Position numbers and translations under genes: made by a program | The notes under the pieces: generated by a model | What the model was told of the DNA's origin: nothing | Database searches by the model: none | What the model saw: the letters and a program-made list of their open reading frames with translations, nothing else | Shown here: piece after piece, positions 42,976 through 51,203 of the stretch | How the letters are laid out: each line of letters starts with the position of its first letter | How positions within the stretch are numbered: position 1 is the stretch's first letter | Source: an uncultured Coprococcus sp. | GTDB taxonomy: Bacteria > Bacillota > Clostridia > Lachnospirales > Lachnospiraceae | DNA: 64,000 nucleotides | NCBI GenBank assembly: GCA_934277375.1 | Contig: CAKQTZ010000008.1 | Span: 43,717 to 107,716 of the forward strand | Direction: 5' to 3'

Positions 42976-43632
42976 TCACCTCCCCTGCACGATACTTGTG
43001 AGCATCCTCATGAGTTCAACAAACTGATATATCTCCTGTCTTACCGGCATGATCACCTGCATGACCGGCGGCATGAGAATCCAGGTGGCAGAACCAACCA
43101 TACTCCGCACACTGATGAGCCATCTGCCATACTCCTGCTGATACCTGATACTCACATCAAGAAGTCCAAGCTGTTTTATCTTGCCGAGAACTACAGGTTC
43201 ATTGAGAAGCTTCAGTATCTGACTTTCCCGGTCATCCATTTTCCTGTCAGATACTTCTGCTTCAAATCTCACCGCACCAGCCTTTAAACCTCCGTCCATC
43301 TTCAGTTCAAATCCGTAATATCTTTTCTCCTTTGCCTTAACAACCGCCTGCACCAGCATGTTGTACGATATGGCTGCAAATCTATTCTCGACGTCGTACA
43401 CAAGCATCATGTTCTCAAGCGGTGCAAGACCATTTATATGCAGTTTTCTATAGAGCACATCATCTTCAGCCACCTCACAGTTATCGGGCAGCACCTGGCA
43501 GAACATGTCAGCCACGGCCTCAAGTTTTTTGTCAGCCTTTTTATTCATCTTGATCTTTGTCGCCTCTATTCTTCTGCCATCAGCATCCAGAAGCTGAAAC
43601 TCTCTCTCTGAACTCCTAAGTGCCATCCCCAT
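42976..43632 (-). CDS. Hypothetical protein coupled to the AraC regulator
   Basis: 218 residues, not recognised. No membrane span except a moderately hydrophobic stretch near the C-terminus (SATWILMPPVMQVIMPVRQEIYQFV). N-terminal part has a beta-rich look (REFQLLDADGRRIEATKIKM) with YYGFELKMDGGLKAGAVRFEA further on. Its stop TGA lies 6 bases before the AraC start, and a GTG at 42979 overlaps it, so the two are probably made together; it may be a partner or inhibitor of the regulator. The start has AGGATGATGAGTT upstream. Confidence 0.5.
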   Translation of the reverse strand: MGMALRSSEREFQLLDADGRRIEATKIKMNKKADKKLEAVADMFCQVLPDNCEVAEDDVLYRKLHINGLAPLENMMLVYDVENRFAAISYNMLVQAVVKAKEKRYYGFELKMDGGLKAGAVRFEAEVSDRKMDDRESQILKLLNEPVVLGKIKQLGLLDVSIRYQQEYGRWLISVRSMVGSATWILMPPVMQVIMPVRQEIYQFVELMRMLTSIVQGR

Positions 43633-43705
43633 AACTCATCATCCTTTCCGTATTATCCAAATGATACGCAGCCGTTACATTCTGCATTCTTATATAGCTT
43701 ATCCT

Positions 43706-45154
43706 CTATGATACCGAGGCTGCTGCTCTAGCACTGAGCCATTCCTCAACCTCCTCATCCCAGCCCTCAAGGTACTCTGAACGCTCTCTGATATCTTTTG
43801 CCAGATCCTCCAGCGGCTCCGGTTTGAACATCGGTATCTTCTTTACCTTCATCCACACGAAGCAGTATACGGCCACCGCAACCATACAGATAACTGCTGC
43901 CATCAGATAATCCTTGAGTGTATAGATAGCATATATTACTCCGATTATTCCGATTGGGAGTACCACCTTTGCAAAAGGAGCCTTCCAGAGTCTTGGATAA
44001 TCCGGATATTTCTTTCTGAGTATAAGCACATCAATCATAGCTATGGCATATGATATGGTCCATGTGATACATGCAACGCTTATGAGCGATGACACCACAT
44101 CGGCATTTGCACCGTTTACTGCAATATATATGATAGTCACCATCATCATGATTCCTGTGAATATTACACCGAATACCGGAGTCCTCGTCTTGGGATTGAT
44201 ATATCCGAAGAACTTAGGAACCTGATTCGATCTGGACATTCCGTAGAGCATTCTAGGAAGTGCAGCGCAGTAAGAATTTGCAGTTGTGAATGATGCCAGT
44301 ATCGTGAGCAGTGTCATGATGATAAATCCAGCATTTCCAAGCATTCCCTTTGCCGCCTCAACATGAGGGATTGCTGATGATGTGAGCACATCCAGTGATG
44401 TGTATCTCACTGATGCCGCAGAGAATATGACATCGATCACGTAGATTGAAATAAGTCCAAATATAAGTGCATAAGGTATATTCTTGTATGGTTTCTTGTT
44501 CTCCTCAGCCATAGGACATGCGAACTCAAATCCTATGAAGAACCATATCGCCGTACCTACTGAACCGAGTACTGTTCCCCAGCCTCCTTCCGGAAGGAAA
44601 CCAAGATCAGTATTTACCGGCTGTGCTCCAAATGCTTCACCGACATGGAAGAAACCGAGAAGTGACAGCAGTGCGAACATAGCCATCATTGCCACCGTTA
44701 TGAAAGCCTCGGACTTTCCATAGAAATCAACACCAAATATATTTATGAGTACAACCAGCACTGCAAGCCCCACGGTGACTACCATGGATGGCACTCCACA
44801 GAGCTGATTCATGGACTCACCTCCCATGACAAGCTGTGTTCCTCCATCGCAGGTGATGAGCACCAGGTAACCACTCAGCAGTGCAAATGCTCCCATGAAT
44901 CGTCCCATGGCAGGGACTGTATAGTCGGATATCATTCCTCCGCCTGGCAGCATGGATGTGAGCTCACCGTATGCAAATGCCGCTGCCATCATTGGTATAA
45001 GTGCTATAAGTGCCGTTATACAGGTCGCATATCCCGTTGTTCCTCCTACATTGCCAACTGAAAACATGGCGCTGCCTGAAACCACCAGACCTACCGCTGC
45101 GCCATATGCTGCGGCAAAACCCAAAGTTCTTTTAAGCTTTTTTCCATTTTCCAT
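43706..45154 (-). CDS. APC family amino acid permease
   Basis: 482 residues from ATG 45154 (AAGGAGG upstream; the frame is open to 45193). About 12 spans with the APC core motif GFAAAYGAAVGLVVSGSAMF near the first helix and FIGFEFACPMAEENKKPYKNIPYAL in the sixth. A long hydrophilic C-terminal tail (about 440-482) has ERSEYLEGWDEEVEEWLSARA. It would import or exchange an amino acid or amine by proton or antiport mode. It starts 19 bases after the cyclodeaminase-like gene and shares its transcript, so its substrate is probably the substrate of that enzyme. Confidence 0.85.
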   Translation of the reverse strand: MENGKKLKRTLGFAAAYGAAVGLVVSGSAMFSVGNVGGTTGYATCITALIALIPMMAAAFAYGELTSMLPGGGMISDYTVPAMGRFMGAFALLSGYLVLITCDGGTQLVMGGESMNQLCGVPSMVVTVGLAVLVVLINIFGVDFYGKSEAFITVAMMAMFALLSLLGFFHVGEAFGAQPVNTDLGFLPEGGWGTVLGSVGTAIWFFIGFEFACPMAEENKKPYKNIPYALIFGLISIYVIDVIFSAASVRYTSLDVLTSSAIPHVEAAKGMLGNAGFIIMTLLTILASFTTANSYCAALPRMLYGMSRSNQVPKFFGYINPKTRTPVFGVIFTGIMMMVTIIYIAVNGANADVVSSLISVACITWTISYAIAMIDVLILRKKYPDYPRLWKAPFAKVVLPIGIIGVIYAIYTLKDYLMAAVICMVAVAVYCFVWMKVKKIPMFKPEPLEDLAKDIRERSEYLEGWDEEVEEWLSARAAASVS

Positions 45155-45173
45155 ATTGACCTCCTTTTCCGGG

Positions 45174-46310
45174 TTATGCCATGTAAGGCACATCCCACAG
45201 ATTCAGACTTACACCAAGTCCCATCATCTTCGCGTTTTCATATATGACCTTGCCCCAGGCAACATCCTCAACCGGCATGCCGCCAACCGAGTAAACTACG
45301 ATCTCGTCATCGCTGGTTCTCTTCGGCTTCTTGCCCATCAGTATATCTCCCATGTCGCTTATCTGATCCTCAGTGATCAGCCCGTCATGGATCATATCAG
45401 TGAATTTACATCCCACTATATCTATAGGGCCAAATGTAGGATACGGATATTCCTCTGCCCATGCATGGTAAAGTCCCATGCTGTCGACCACAAGCCTTGC
45501 TCTATTTGCCAGAAAATCATTTTCAAAATCAATCGCCGACGGAGCCACGATAAATGCACCTTTCTTTATCCACTCTTCCTTTACCAGGGCATATTTTGCA
45601 GGGTCCTGTCCTGTGGATGCGCCAAATGACATGACATCCGTATCTCTCACCATTTCCTCAAGCGTGTCACACACCTTGATGGTTGTGAACTGTGGATATT
45701 TCTCCTTCACATAGTCAACAAAGCTGTCTATAGACTTCTGTCCACGTCCCTTGATCTTCACAGTGTCAAGTTCGGGGCATGTCGCCACAAATGCATCCAA
45801 TGCTGTCTTGCCCATGACTCCAGGGCCAAATATACCGCAGACCTTTGAATCTTTTCTTGCAAGATAACGCATTCCAACTCCTGGAATAGCTCCTGTTCTG
45901 TATGCACTTATCAGATTTCCAGACATGAGCGCCAGCGGAGCACCTGTGTCCTTGTCATTTAACATGACCATAAGTATAGATCTTGGAAGTCCAACCTGCT
46001 TATTTGCCATATTTGATCCGTACCATTTCATTCCGGCCATATCGAATGAACCGCCTATATATGCCGGCATGGCCATGAATCTTCTTGCCTCTCCCACATC
46101 CTTTGGCATATTTGGAAATGGTGATTCCTTAGGAAATGTAACCATAGTTCCATGAGAGCTGTGGTTCTCACCACCCATCACAAAATCTCCAATGCTAAGG
46201 CACTTCAGCACTTCCTCCATCGCATCAATACACTTAGACATGTCCGTAACTCCGGCTTTTATCATGTCCTTTTCACTCAAATAAAGAAAATCTACTTCTG
46301 GATATGCCAT
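45174..46310 (-). CDS. Ornithine cyclodeaminase/mu-crystallin family protein
   Basis: 378 residues from ATG 46310, which has AAGGAGG about 8 bases upstream; the frame is open to 46559 through the leader. Rossmann motif GIFGPGVMGKTALDA (Gly-x-Gly-x-x-Gly like), AYRTGAIPGVGMRYLA and MVTFPKE are family marks. The known enzymes are NAD-dependent ornithine cyclodeaminase, alanine dehydrogenase or imine reductases; here the family is certain, the reaction is not. It is the first gene of the cluster with a permease, an unknown gene, an AraC regulator and an alcohol dehydrogenase, preceded by a hairpin leader. Confidence 0.75.
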   Translation of the reverse strand: MAYPEVDFLYLSEKDMIKAGVTDMSKCIDAMEEVLKCLSIGDFVMGGENHSSHGTMVTFPKESPFPNMPKDVGEARRFMAMPAYIGGSFDMAGMKWYGSNMANKQVGLPRSILMVMLNDKDTGAPLALMSGNLISAYRTGAIPGVGMRYLARKDSKVCGIFGPGVMGKTALDAFVATCPELDTVKIKGRGQKSIDSFVDYVKEKYPQFTTIKVCDTLEEMVRDTDVMSFGASTGQDPAKYALVKEEWIKKGAFIVAPSAIDFENDFLANRARLVVDSMGLYHAWAEEYPYPTFGPIDIVGCKFTDMIHDGLITEDQISDMGDILMGKKPKRTSDDEIVVYSVGGMPVEDVAWGKVIYENAKMMGLGVSLNLWDVPYMA

Positions 46311-46404
46311 AATTTTGCCCTCCTTATCATATGCTGTGATCATACACGGACATCCATGCGACCACCTGTCGTTGCCAGCTCCTATAAAGAGCCACATCAG
46401 ATAC

Positions 46405-46556
46405 AAAAGAGAGCAGACACAGAAGCCTAATTTCTTAGACTCCTTTGTCTGCTCTCTTTTCTTGTAGCATATAATATCCTTACAACAGATTTTGTTATTG
46501 CAAAAAATGGAACTCCTGTCTGTCCTTATTCTTACATTATTAACAGCCAGTGTCAA
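46405..46556 (-). promoter_or_regulatory. Promoter and terminator-like hairpin leader of the cyclodeaminase/permease cluster
   Basis: TTGACA (46551-46556) with a -10-like TAAGAA about 16 bases on is followed in the transcript by a long hairpin: AAAAGAGAGCAGACA (46446-46460 on minus) pairs with TGTCTGCTCTCTTTT (46405-46419) over 15 bp, with an inner stem and a GAAA loop, then T. It lies between promoter and start codon, 95 bases before the ATG, where a transcription attenuator would be. No riboswitch or T-box consensus was recognised. Confidence 0.55.
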
Positions 46557-46645
46557 CAACTAACCCTTAAGCTCTGGTTTTACTTTGTTTTATTAAGTTC
46601 AACTGGTCTGAAGCCTTAATCATAAAGGCTTCGCGATGCCATACC

Positions 46646-47182
46646 TTAACGTATAAAGCCATCGAGTTCATGCTCCACACTCTCAAACTCTCTGACACTC
46701 CAATCTTCTCCCAGTGCAAATACAGCTCTGTACACACTAAAGTTTAACTCATCGTCAACCTTCAGCTCTCTGGCTGCTACTCTGTGGGATATCTTCTGAA
46801 GTCTCGCGAGTATGTCTAACCGCAGATTCGATATGATAGATCTCTCTTCCACATTTCCGTTACTATTGCTTTCCGTGCACTCCGTCTGATTCTCTCTGTA
46901 CACACTTTCCCAGTCATAATCAGCAGTCCTGCCACAGGGCGCACCGCATACACTGCAATCCGGAACAATGGTCTGCTTATCCGCATGGGCCTTTTCTATC
47001 ATCTCCCCCGTGGCTGCATCAGAGCAGCCGAGTGACATATCGGAAATATGCAAACCTTCTATTATTATACTGTACGTGTCATCCGTCACATGCACCGCTC
47101 CGTCCGTAGCTCTCACAAGTCCTATGAGTGCCCCGACCAGACGACTGCCTGTCTCCGTTGTGATTCTTTTTTTATCTTCCAT
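46646..47182 (-). CDS. Cys-motif protein of the ferredoxin module, unknown function
   Basis: 178 residues, not recognised. N-terminal half has MSLGCSDAATGEMIEKAHADKQ and then a Cys cluster, PDCSVCGAPCGRTADYDW (about 75-92, C-x2-C-x3-C), which may hold a metal or Fe-S cluster. The C-terminal half is helical and acidic (ELKVDDELNFSVYRAVFALGEDW). It lies 110 bases after the ferredoxin gene and the Crp/Fnr promoter, so it is probably the second gene of that operon. Similar small proteins accompany hybrid-cluster systems in Clostridia; this is a context inference. Confidence 0.55.
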   Translation of the reverse strand: MEDKKRITTETGSRLVGALIGLVRATDGAVHVTDDTYSIIIEGLHISDMSLGCSDAATGEMIEKAHADKQTIVPDCSVCGAPCGRTADYDWESVYRENQTECTESNSNGNVEERSIISNLRLDILARLQKISHRVAARELKVDDELNFSVYRAVFALGEDWSVREFESVEHELDGFIR

Positions 47183-47291
47183 TATTTTTACCTTTCATAT
47201 CTTTTAAAGGCGAATTTAACATGGTGGGCTGAGATATCTGAGGAATGAATGTACCTGACGACTCCGACCTCTAAGTGCGATGAGGGAAATA

Positions 47292-48089
47292 TTAGTCCAG
47301 GATTCTTCCATCTATAGATACAGTTGCAACCTGCCATGGGATGAACTTGCCACTGTCCTGAAGTGCCTTCTTTGCAGCCATCTCCAACCCTCCACAGCAA
47401 GGAACCTCCATACGCACTATTGTAACACTTTGTATATCATTTCGCCTTATTATCTCTGTAAGTTTCTCTGAATAATCCACGCTGTCAAGCTTTGGGCAGC
47501 CGATCAACGTCACATGCCCATTTATGAATTTCTCATGGAACGATGCGTAGGCATAAGCTGTACAGTCCGCCGCTATGAGAAGTTTTGCCCCATCGAAGTA
47601 TGGCGCATTCACCGGCGCAAGCTTGATCTGCACCGGCCACTGGGAAAGCTGGCTTGGGCGCTCATAATTATAAAAGCCGCCTGTCTGCCCTGTTTTATCT
47701 GCCACACTCGCGTCTTTTCCATTTGCGGCTGCTGCCGGTCTCCTGAATAAACTTCTCGCCATGGAGCCAGGACATCCGGAATGTACCGGCTTCTTCTCTC
47801 CACGAACCTTGTCCAGACCAGCCGTATTACCGACATTCTCTGCCGCAAGCTTCGCCTGCTTGTTCGCTATGACCGCCGCTTCATCATACGCTGCCGCCTC
47901 TCTCTCAACAAATGTTATGGCGCCTGTAGGGCATGATGGCAGGCAGTCTCCAAGGCCGTCACAGTAATCGTCCCTGAGCAGCTTTGCCTTGCCATTTACC
48001 ATGCCTATTGCTCCTTCATGGCACGCATTTGCACATGCTCCGCATCCATTGCACTTGTCCTCGTCTATCTGTATAACTCTTCTTATCAT
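47292..48089 (-). CDS. Dicluster 4Fe-4S ferredoxin-like protein with Cys-rich C-terminal domain
   Basis: 265 residues from ATG 48089 (GGAGG about 8 bases upstream; the frame is open to 48104). Residues about 13-23 hold the first cluster motif CNGCGACANAC and residues about 43-55 the second (YCDGLGDCLPSCP). The C-terminal domain has PVHSGCPGSM, LIAADCTAYAY, IGCPKLDSVDYSEKL and VEVPCCGG motifs, a pattern met in ferredoxins next to hybrid cluster protein regulators. It likely passes electrons in nitrosative or oxygen stress. Its promoter region holds a Crp/Fnr palindrome centred near -41.5. Confidence 0.75.
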   Translation of the reverse strand: MIRRVIQIDEDKCNGCGACANACHEGAIGMVNGKAKLLRDDYCDGLGDCLPSCPTGAITFVEREAAAYDEAAVIANKQAKLAAENVGNTAGLDKVRGEKKPVHSGCPGSMARSLFRRPAAAANGKDASVADKTGQTGGFYNYERPSQLSQWPVQIKLAPVNAPYFDGAKLLIAADCTAYAYASFHEKFINGHVTLIGCPKLDSVDYSEKLTEIIRRNDIQSVTIVRMEVPCCGGLEMAAKKALQDSGKFIPWQVATVSIDGRILD

Positions 48090-48182
48090 ATACATTTCCT
48101 CCAATCATCTGTCAGCATGATGTATAAAGCTGTATTTAGAATATCACCTTTTCATATGCTGATCCTTTCTGTTTTCATCGTC

Positions 48183-48241
48183 ATTATATATAGCCATAGC
48201 ATCTGTGTATGTTGAATTTTCAACATTTAAAATGTTATACT
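48183..48241. promoter_or_regulatory. Divergent promoters and Crp/Fnr-type operator
   Basis: ATGTTGAATTTTCAACAT (48209-48226) is an inverted repeat with 8-bp arms and TT centre; AACATTTAAAATGTT (48222-48236) overlaps it. Toward the ferredoxin gene, -10 TATAAT lies at 48183-48188, placing the operator centre near -41.5, the classic activator position. Toward the Crp/Fnr gene, TTGAAT (48212-48217), 18 bases, TATACT (48236-48241) is covered by the operator. Confidence 0.7.
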
Positions 48242-48246
48242 CTCCA

Positions 48247-48332
48247 GGGACGCTTCTTTTGTCACGAGGAGTGTCCCGCTATCATATAAATCTAATCCAG
48301 GGGACACTCCTCGTGACAAAAAGAAGCGTCCC
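48247..48332. repeat. Long hairpin repeat, copy 2, in the leader of the Crp/Fnr gene
   Basis: Arms 48247-48277 and 48301-48332 pair over 31 bp with one extra A, loop 23 bases. Same layout and loop core as the copy at 28458-28546. It begins six bases after the -10 of the plus-strand promoter, so it forms the start of that transcript. Confidence 0.85.
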
Positions 48333-48349
48333 CACTAAGAGGTAATCAT

Positions 48350-49036
48350 ATGAACAAATACATGGACACATTATTGAACTCCAGCCTTTTTTCTGGTATT
48401 ATCGCCGATGACGTTGACTCCGTACTGGATTGTCTTGGCGCGATAATCAAAAAATACAAAAAGAATGAATGCATTCTCATGGCTGGAAACACAACGGAAT
48501 ATATCGGATTGCTGCTGACTGGCAAGGCAATAGTCATACAGGAGGATTACTGGGGGGGTCAGAGCGTCATGTCTGCCATACTGCCGGGACACACATTTGC
48601 GGAATCCTATGCCTGCACGCCACACTCCATACTTGATGTCAGTGTGTATGCAGAAGCTCCATGTACTGTGATGTTCCTAAATGTACAAAAAATGCTTACC
48701 ACCTGCCCGGTTACATGCGGCAGGCACAATCAGATGATAAGGAATCTCCTGTGCGATCTTGCCGGAAAGAATCTGAAGCTCGGTGAAAAATCAAAACATA
48801 TGAGCCAGAAAACAACCAGAGACAAATTGCTCTCGTATCTGTCGTCCGAGAAGCACAGACACGGCGGCAATGAATTTGACATACCTTTTTCCAGACAGCA
48901 GCTGGCTGACTTCCTGTCCGTGGACCGAAGCGGTCTGTCAACTGAGCTTGGCAGAATGAAGGCTGAGGGGATGATCGACTTCCACAAATCTCATTTTGTT
49001 CTTAAGTCTCCCGCCCAGGGGTGGACTGATGTGTGA
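48350..49036 (+). CDS. Crp/Fnr family transcriptional regulator (HcpR-like)
   Basis: 228 residues: N-terminal cyclic-nucleotide-type sensor domain (about 12-130, NECILMAGNTTEYIGLLLTGKAIVIQEDYWGG), a long dimer helix and the C-terminal helix-turn-helix (IPFSRQQLADFLSVDRSGLSTELGRMKAEGMI, about 176-210). No N-terminal Cys cluster of the Fnr type is seen, so it would not sense oxygen by an Fe-S cluster; the HcpR group senses NO. The gene diverges from the ferredoxin operon with a palindromic site between, which fits autoregulation and control of the ferredoxin. RBS AGAGG; leader contains the hairpin repeat. Confidence 0.8.
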   Translation: MNKYMDTLLNSSLFSGIIADDVDSVLDCLGAIIKKYKKNECILMAGNTTEYIGLLLTGKAIVIQEDYWGGQSVMSAILPGHTFAESYACTPHSILDVSVYAEAPCTVMFLNVQKMLTTCPVTCGRHNQMIRNLLCDLAGKNLKLGEKSKHMSQKTTRDKLLSYLSSEKHRHGGNEFDIPFSRQQLADFLSVDRSGLSTELGRMKAEGMIDFHKSHFVLKSPAQGWTDV

Positions 49037-49138
49037 TGTTGTTGTATCATGTAATTAACTGTTCAGGGAAATTCATTACAGATGGGGATTTTCCCTGATT
49101 CAGGATTTATCAATATAATATGATCAGGAGGGATTTCA

Positions 49139-49375
49139 ATGAAACCAATGAAAACTATCAAAGACGGATGGAACAAATTCACTGTTGTCGTAAAAGATAA
49201 AGACTACTCAACAAGAGAGGCCGTACTTTTCGCTATCTGCACCTTCCTCACAGGACTCGTGCTCGGAATGCTCTGCTCCCCTAGAAAGAGCCAGACATTC
49301 GGATCATACAACGGAAACTGCAGCGACAGTGGCTGTGGCTGCGATTGTGATTTTGATGATGATGATTTTGAATAG
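49139..49375 (+). CDS. Small membrane protein with Cys/Asp-rich tail
   Basis: 78 residues: a polar basic N-terminus (MKPMKTIKDGWNKFTVVVKDKDYSTRE), one membrane span (about 28-46, AVLFAICTFLTGLVLGMLCS), then a tail rich in Ser, Gly, Cys and Asp (GNCSDSGCGCDCDFDDDDFE). Four Cys and seven Asp in the last 20 residues look like a metal-binding or redox tail. RBS CAGGAGGG. It has its own terminator. It follows the Crp/Fnr gene by 100 bases, but there is no evident promoter between them, so co-expression is possible. Function unknown. Confidence 0.6.
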   Translation: MKPMKTIKDGWNKFTVVVKDKDYSTREAVLFAICTFLTGLVLGMLCSPRKSQTFGSYNGNCSDSGCGCDCDFDDDDFE

Positions 49376-49410
49376 ACTTTGAGCTTCCAGCCTATATCAA
49401 AAACACAAAC

Positions 49411-49446
49411 AAAATGCAGGTGTCGGTTATCTGACACCTGCATTTT
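49411..49446. terminator. Bidirectional terminator between the small membrane gene and the ABC operon
   Basis: AAAATGCAGGTGTC (49411-49424) pairs with GACACCTGCATTTT (49433-49446), 14 bp, with T on both strands. It closes the plus-strand gene and the minus-strand ABC pair. Confidence 0.9.
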
Positions 49447-49468
49447 GTTGTGATGTAAATCTTTTCAC

Positions 49469-51202
49469 TTATATCTTCCAGCTCACCGCCAGCTCTCGTG
49501 AGTCCACAAATCTCCTGTAGATTCCATCCTGCTTCATGAGTTCTTCGTGGGTTCCCTTCTGGGCTATTCTTCCCTGATCCACCACGACTATCTGATCCGC
49601 ATGTCTTACAGTCTTGAGTCTGTGGGCGATCATGATGATCGTCTTCTCCTTTGTCAGTGCATCCACAGCAAGTGTGAGCTCTTTCTCGTTCTCAGGGTCA
49701 ACATTTGCTGTCGCCTCATCAAGAATGATGATAGGTGAATCCTTCATAATGGCGCGGGCAATGGATATTCTCTGCTTCTCACCGCCTGAGAGAGTTGCAC
49801 CGCCCTCTCCGATCACTGTGTTGTAACCGTCAGGAAGCTTGCTTATGAAGTCATGGCAGCACGCCTTTTTTGCAGCCTTCACAACCTCTTCATGGGGTGC
49901 CTCCGGTCTCCCGAACTTGATGTTGTTCTCTATGGTATCGGCAAAGAGATACACATTCTGGAATACAAATGAGAAGTTGTTCATGAGACTGTTCATGCTG
50001 TAGTCCTTAACATTTGTTCCGCCCAGGGTGATCTCACCTGAATCCACATCCCAGAATCTGGCGATCAAATTGCACAGGGTGGTCTTTCCACCACCGGATG
50101 GGCCGACGATCGCTGTCGTTGTATTCTCCGGTATGGTGAGTGATATTCCATCGATTATCTTTCTCTTATCGTATGAAAACTCTATATTCTTAACTTCTAT
50201 ATCGTGATTTTCCGGATTGAGTGCCTTTCCATCTATATCCATTGTGTCAAGTCCGAGCACTGCATTTGCCTTGTCCACGCACACACTGACCACATGTATC
50301 AGTGATGAAAATGTTCCCATTGTCTCAAGGCCCCCATACAGCATGAATGCCGCGATCGACATACCCACAGCATACAGAACGCTCATGCTGCCATTTATAT
50401 AGAAGTAAGCCGAAAGTCCTATTATCGCCGCTCCCGTGAGCTTTGTCACAACGCTCTGGAGAAAATGATATGGTACATAGACAAGCTCCATCTTCACATT
50501 CGCCTTGACGCATGCTTCATTAGCCGCATTGAGCCTCTTCGTCTGCTTGCCGATGAGGTTGTAGGACCTGACCTCTGATATGCCCTGTATGTACTCCATG
50601 ATCTGATTTATGAGTTCAGTGTCACAGTCAACCTTCGCTGAAGATGCCTGCTTTCCGGCATTCTGCATCACGGTGTTGATCACAAGGAATATGGCAACTC
50701 CAACAAGTGATACCATTGCGATCCTCCAATCACAGAGCAGGATCATGAGTATAATCATAAATGTCTCGAGAAGTCCCTGAGTCGTGAGCATGACAACTCT
50801 CGTAGCCACATCTCCCAGATTCTCCATGGTATTTGTCGCAACTGATGAGATCTCGCCTATGCTGTTGGAATTGAAATATCCCATCGGCACATATCTGAGG
50901 TGCTCCGCCATCTCTATACGCTTAAATGCCGCTGTGGTATAGCCGCCCTCTGTCTGAAGCACGGTCGATGACATCTTGCAAAGTATTCCAACTATGATGG
51001 ATACCGCCATGATGGCTATAGAACCAAGTATGTATTTCCCAAGGTCTTTTCCCTCTATAACTCCCATGAGGACACACATTATAGCCGGGATCTTCAGTGC
51101 AGATGCCAGTGCGTCTATCAGGCTTATCACTATTGAACGTTTGAATTTGCGGCTGTTTTCCTCACCTGAGAACAGGAAGAACTTTTTAAGTACTCCAAAC
51201 AT
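49469..51202 (-). CDS. ABC transporter, fused permease-ATPase, first of a pair
   Basis: 577 residues from ATG 51202, which follows the TAA of the partner gene by one base (GAGTAATATG); GGAGGG is the RBS. Six membrane segments, then NBD with Walker A VGPSGGGKTT, signature LSGGEKQR, Walker B ILDEATANVDPENE (catalytic Glu present) and IAHRLKT. The DPENE ending resembles the exporter-fold importers of siderophores (YbtPQ/IrtAB). Forms a heterodimer with the upstream gene. TetR regulator at 53236-53865 likely controls both. Export of drugs or import of metal chelate: open. Confidence 0.85.
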   Translation of the reverse strand: MFGVLKKFFLFSGEENSRKFKRSIVISLIDALASALKIPAIMCVLMGVIEGKDLGKYILGSIAIMAVSIIVGILCKMSSTVLQTEGGYTTAAFKRIEMAEHLRYVPMGYFNSNSIGEISSVATNTMENLGDVATRVVMLTTQGLLETFMIILMILLCDWRIAMVSLVGVAIFLVINTVMQNAGKQASSAKVDCDTELINQIMEYIQGISEVRSYNLIGKQTKRLNAANEACVKANVKMELVYVPYHFLQSVVTKLTGAAIIGLSAYFYINGSMSVLYAVGMSIAAFMLYGGLETMGTFSSLIHVVSVCVDKANAVLGLDTMDIDGKALNPENHDIEVKNIEFSYDKRKIIDGISLTIPENTTTAIVGPSGGGKTTLCNLIARFWDVDSGEITLGGTNVKDYSMNSLMNNFSFVFQNVYLFADTIENNIKFGRPEAPHEEVVKAAKKACCHDFISKLPDGYNTVIGEGGATLSGGEKQRISIARAIMKDSPIIILDEATANVDPENEKELTLAVDALTKEKTIIMIAHRLKTVRHADQIVVVDQGRIAQKGTHEELMKQDGIYRRFVDSRELAVSWKI

Positions 51203-51203
51203 A

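Noticed and set aside
46310..46640. T-box or known riboswitch in the cyclodeaminase leader
   Set aside because: The T-box AGGGTGGNACCGCG core is absent and no known aptamer consensus was recognised; only a hairpin with U tract is supported.
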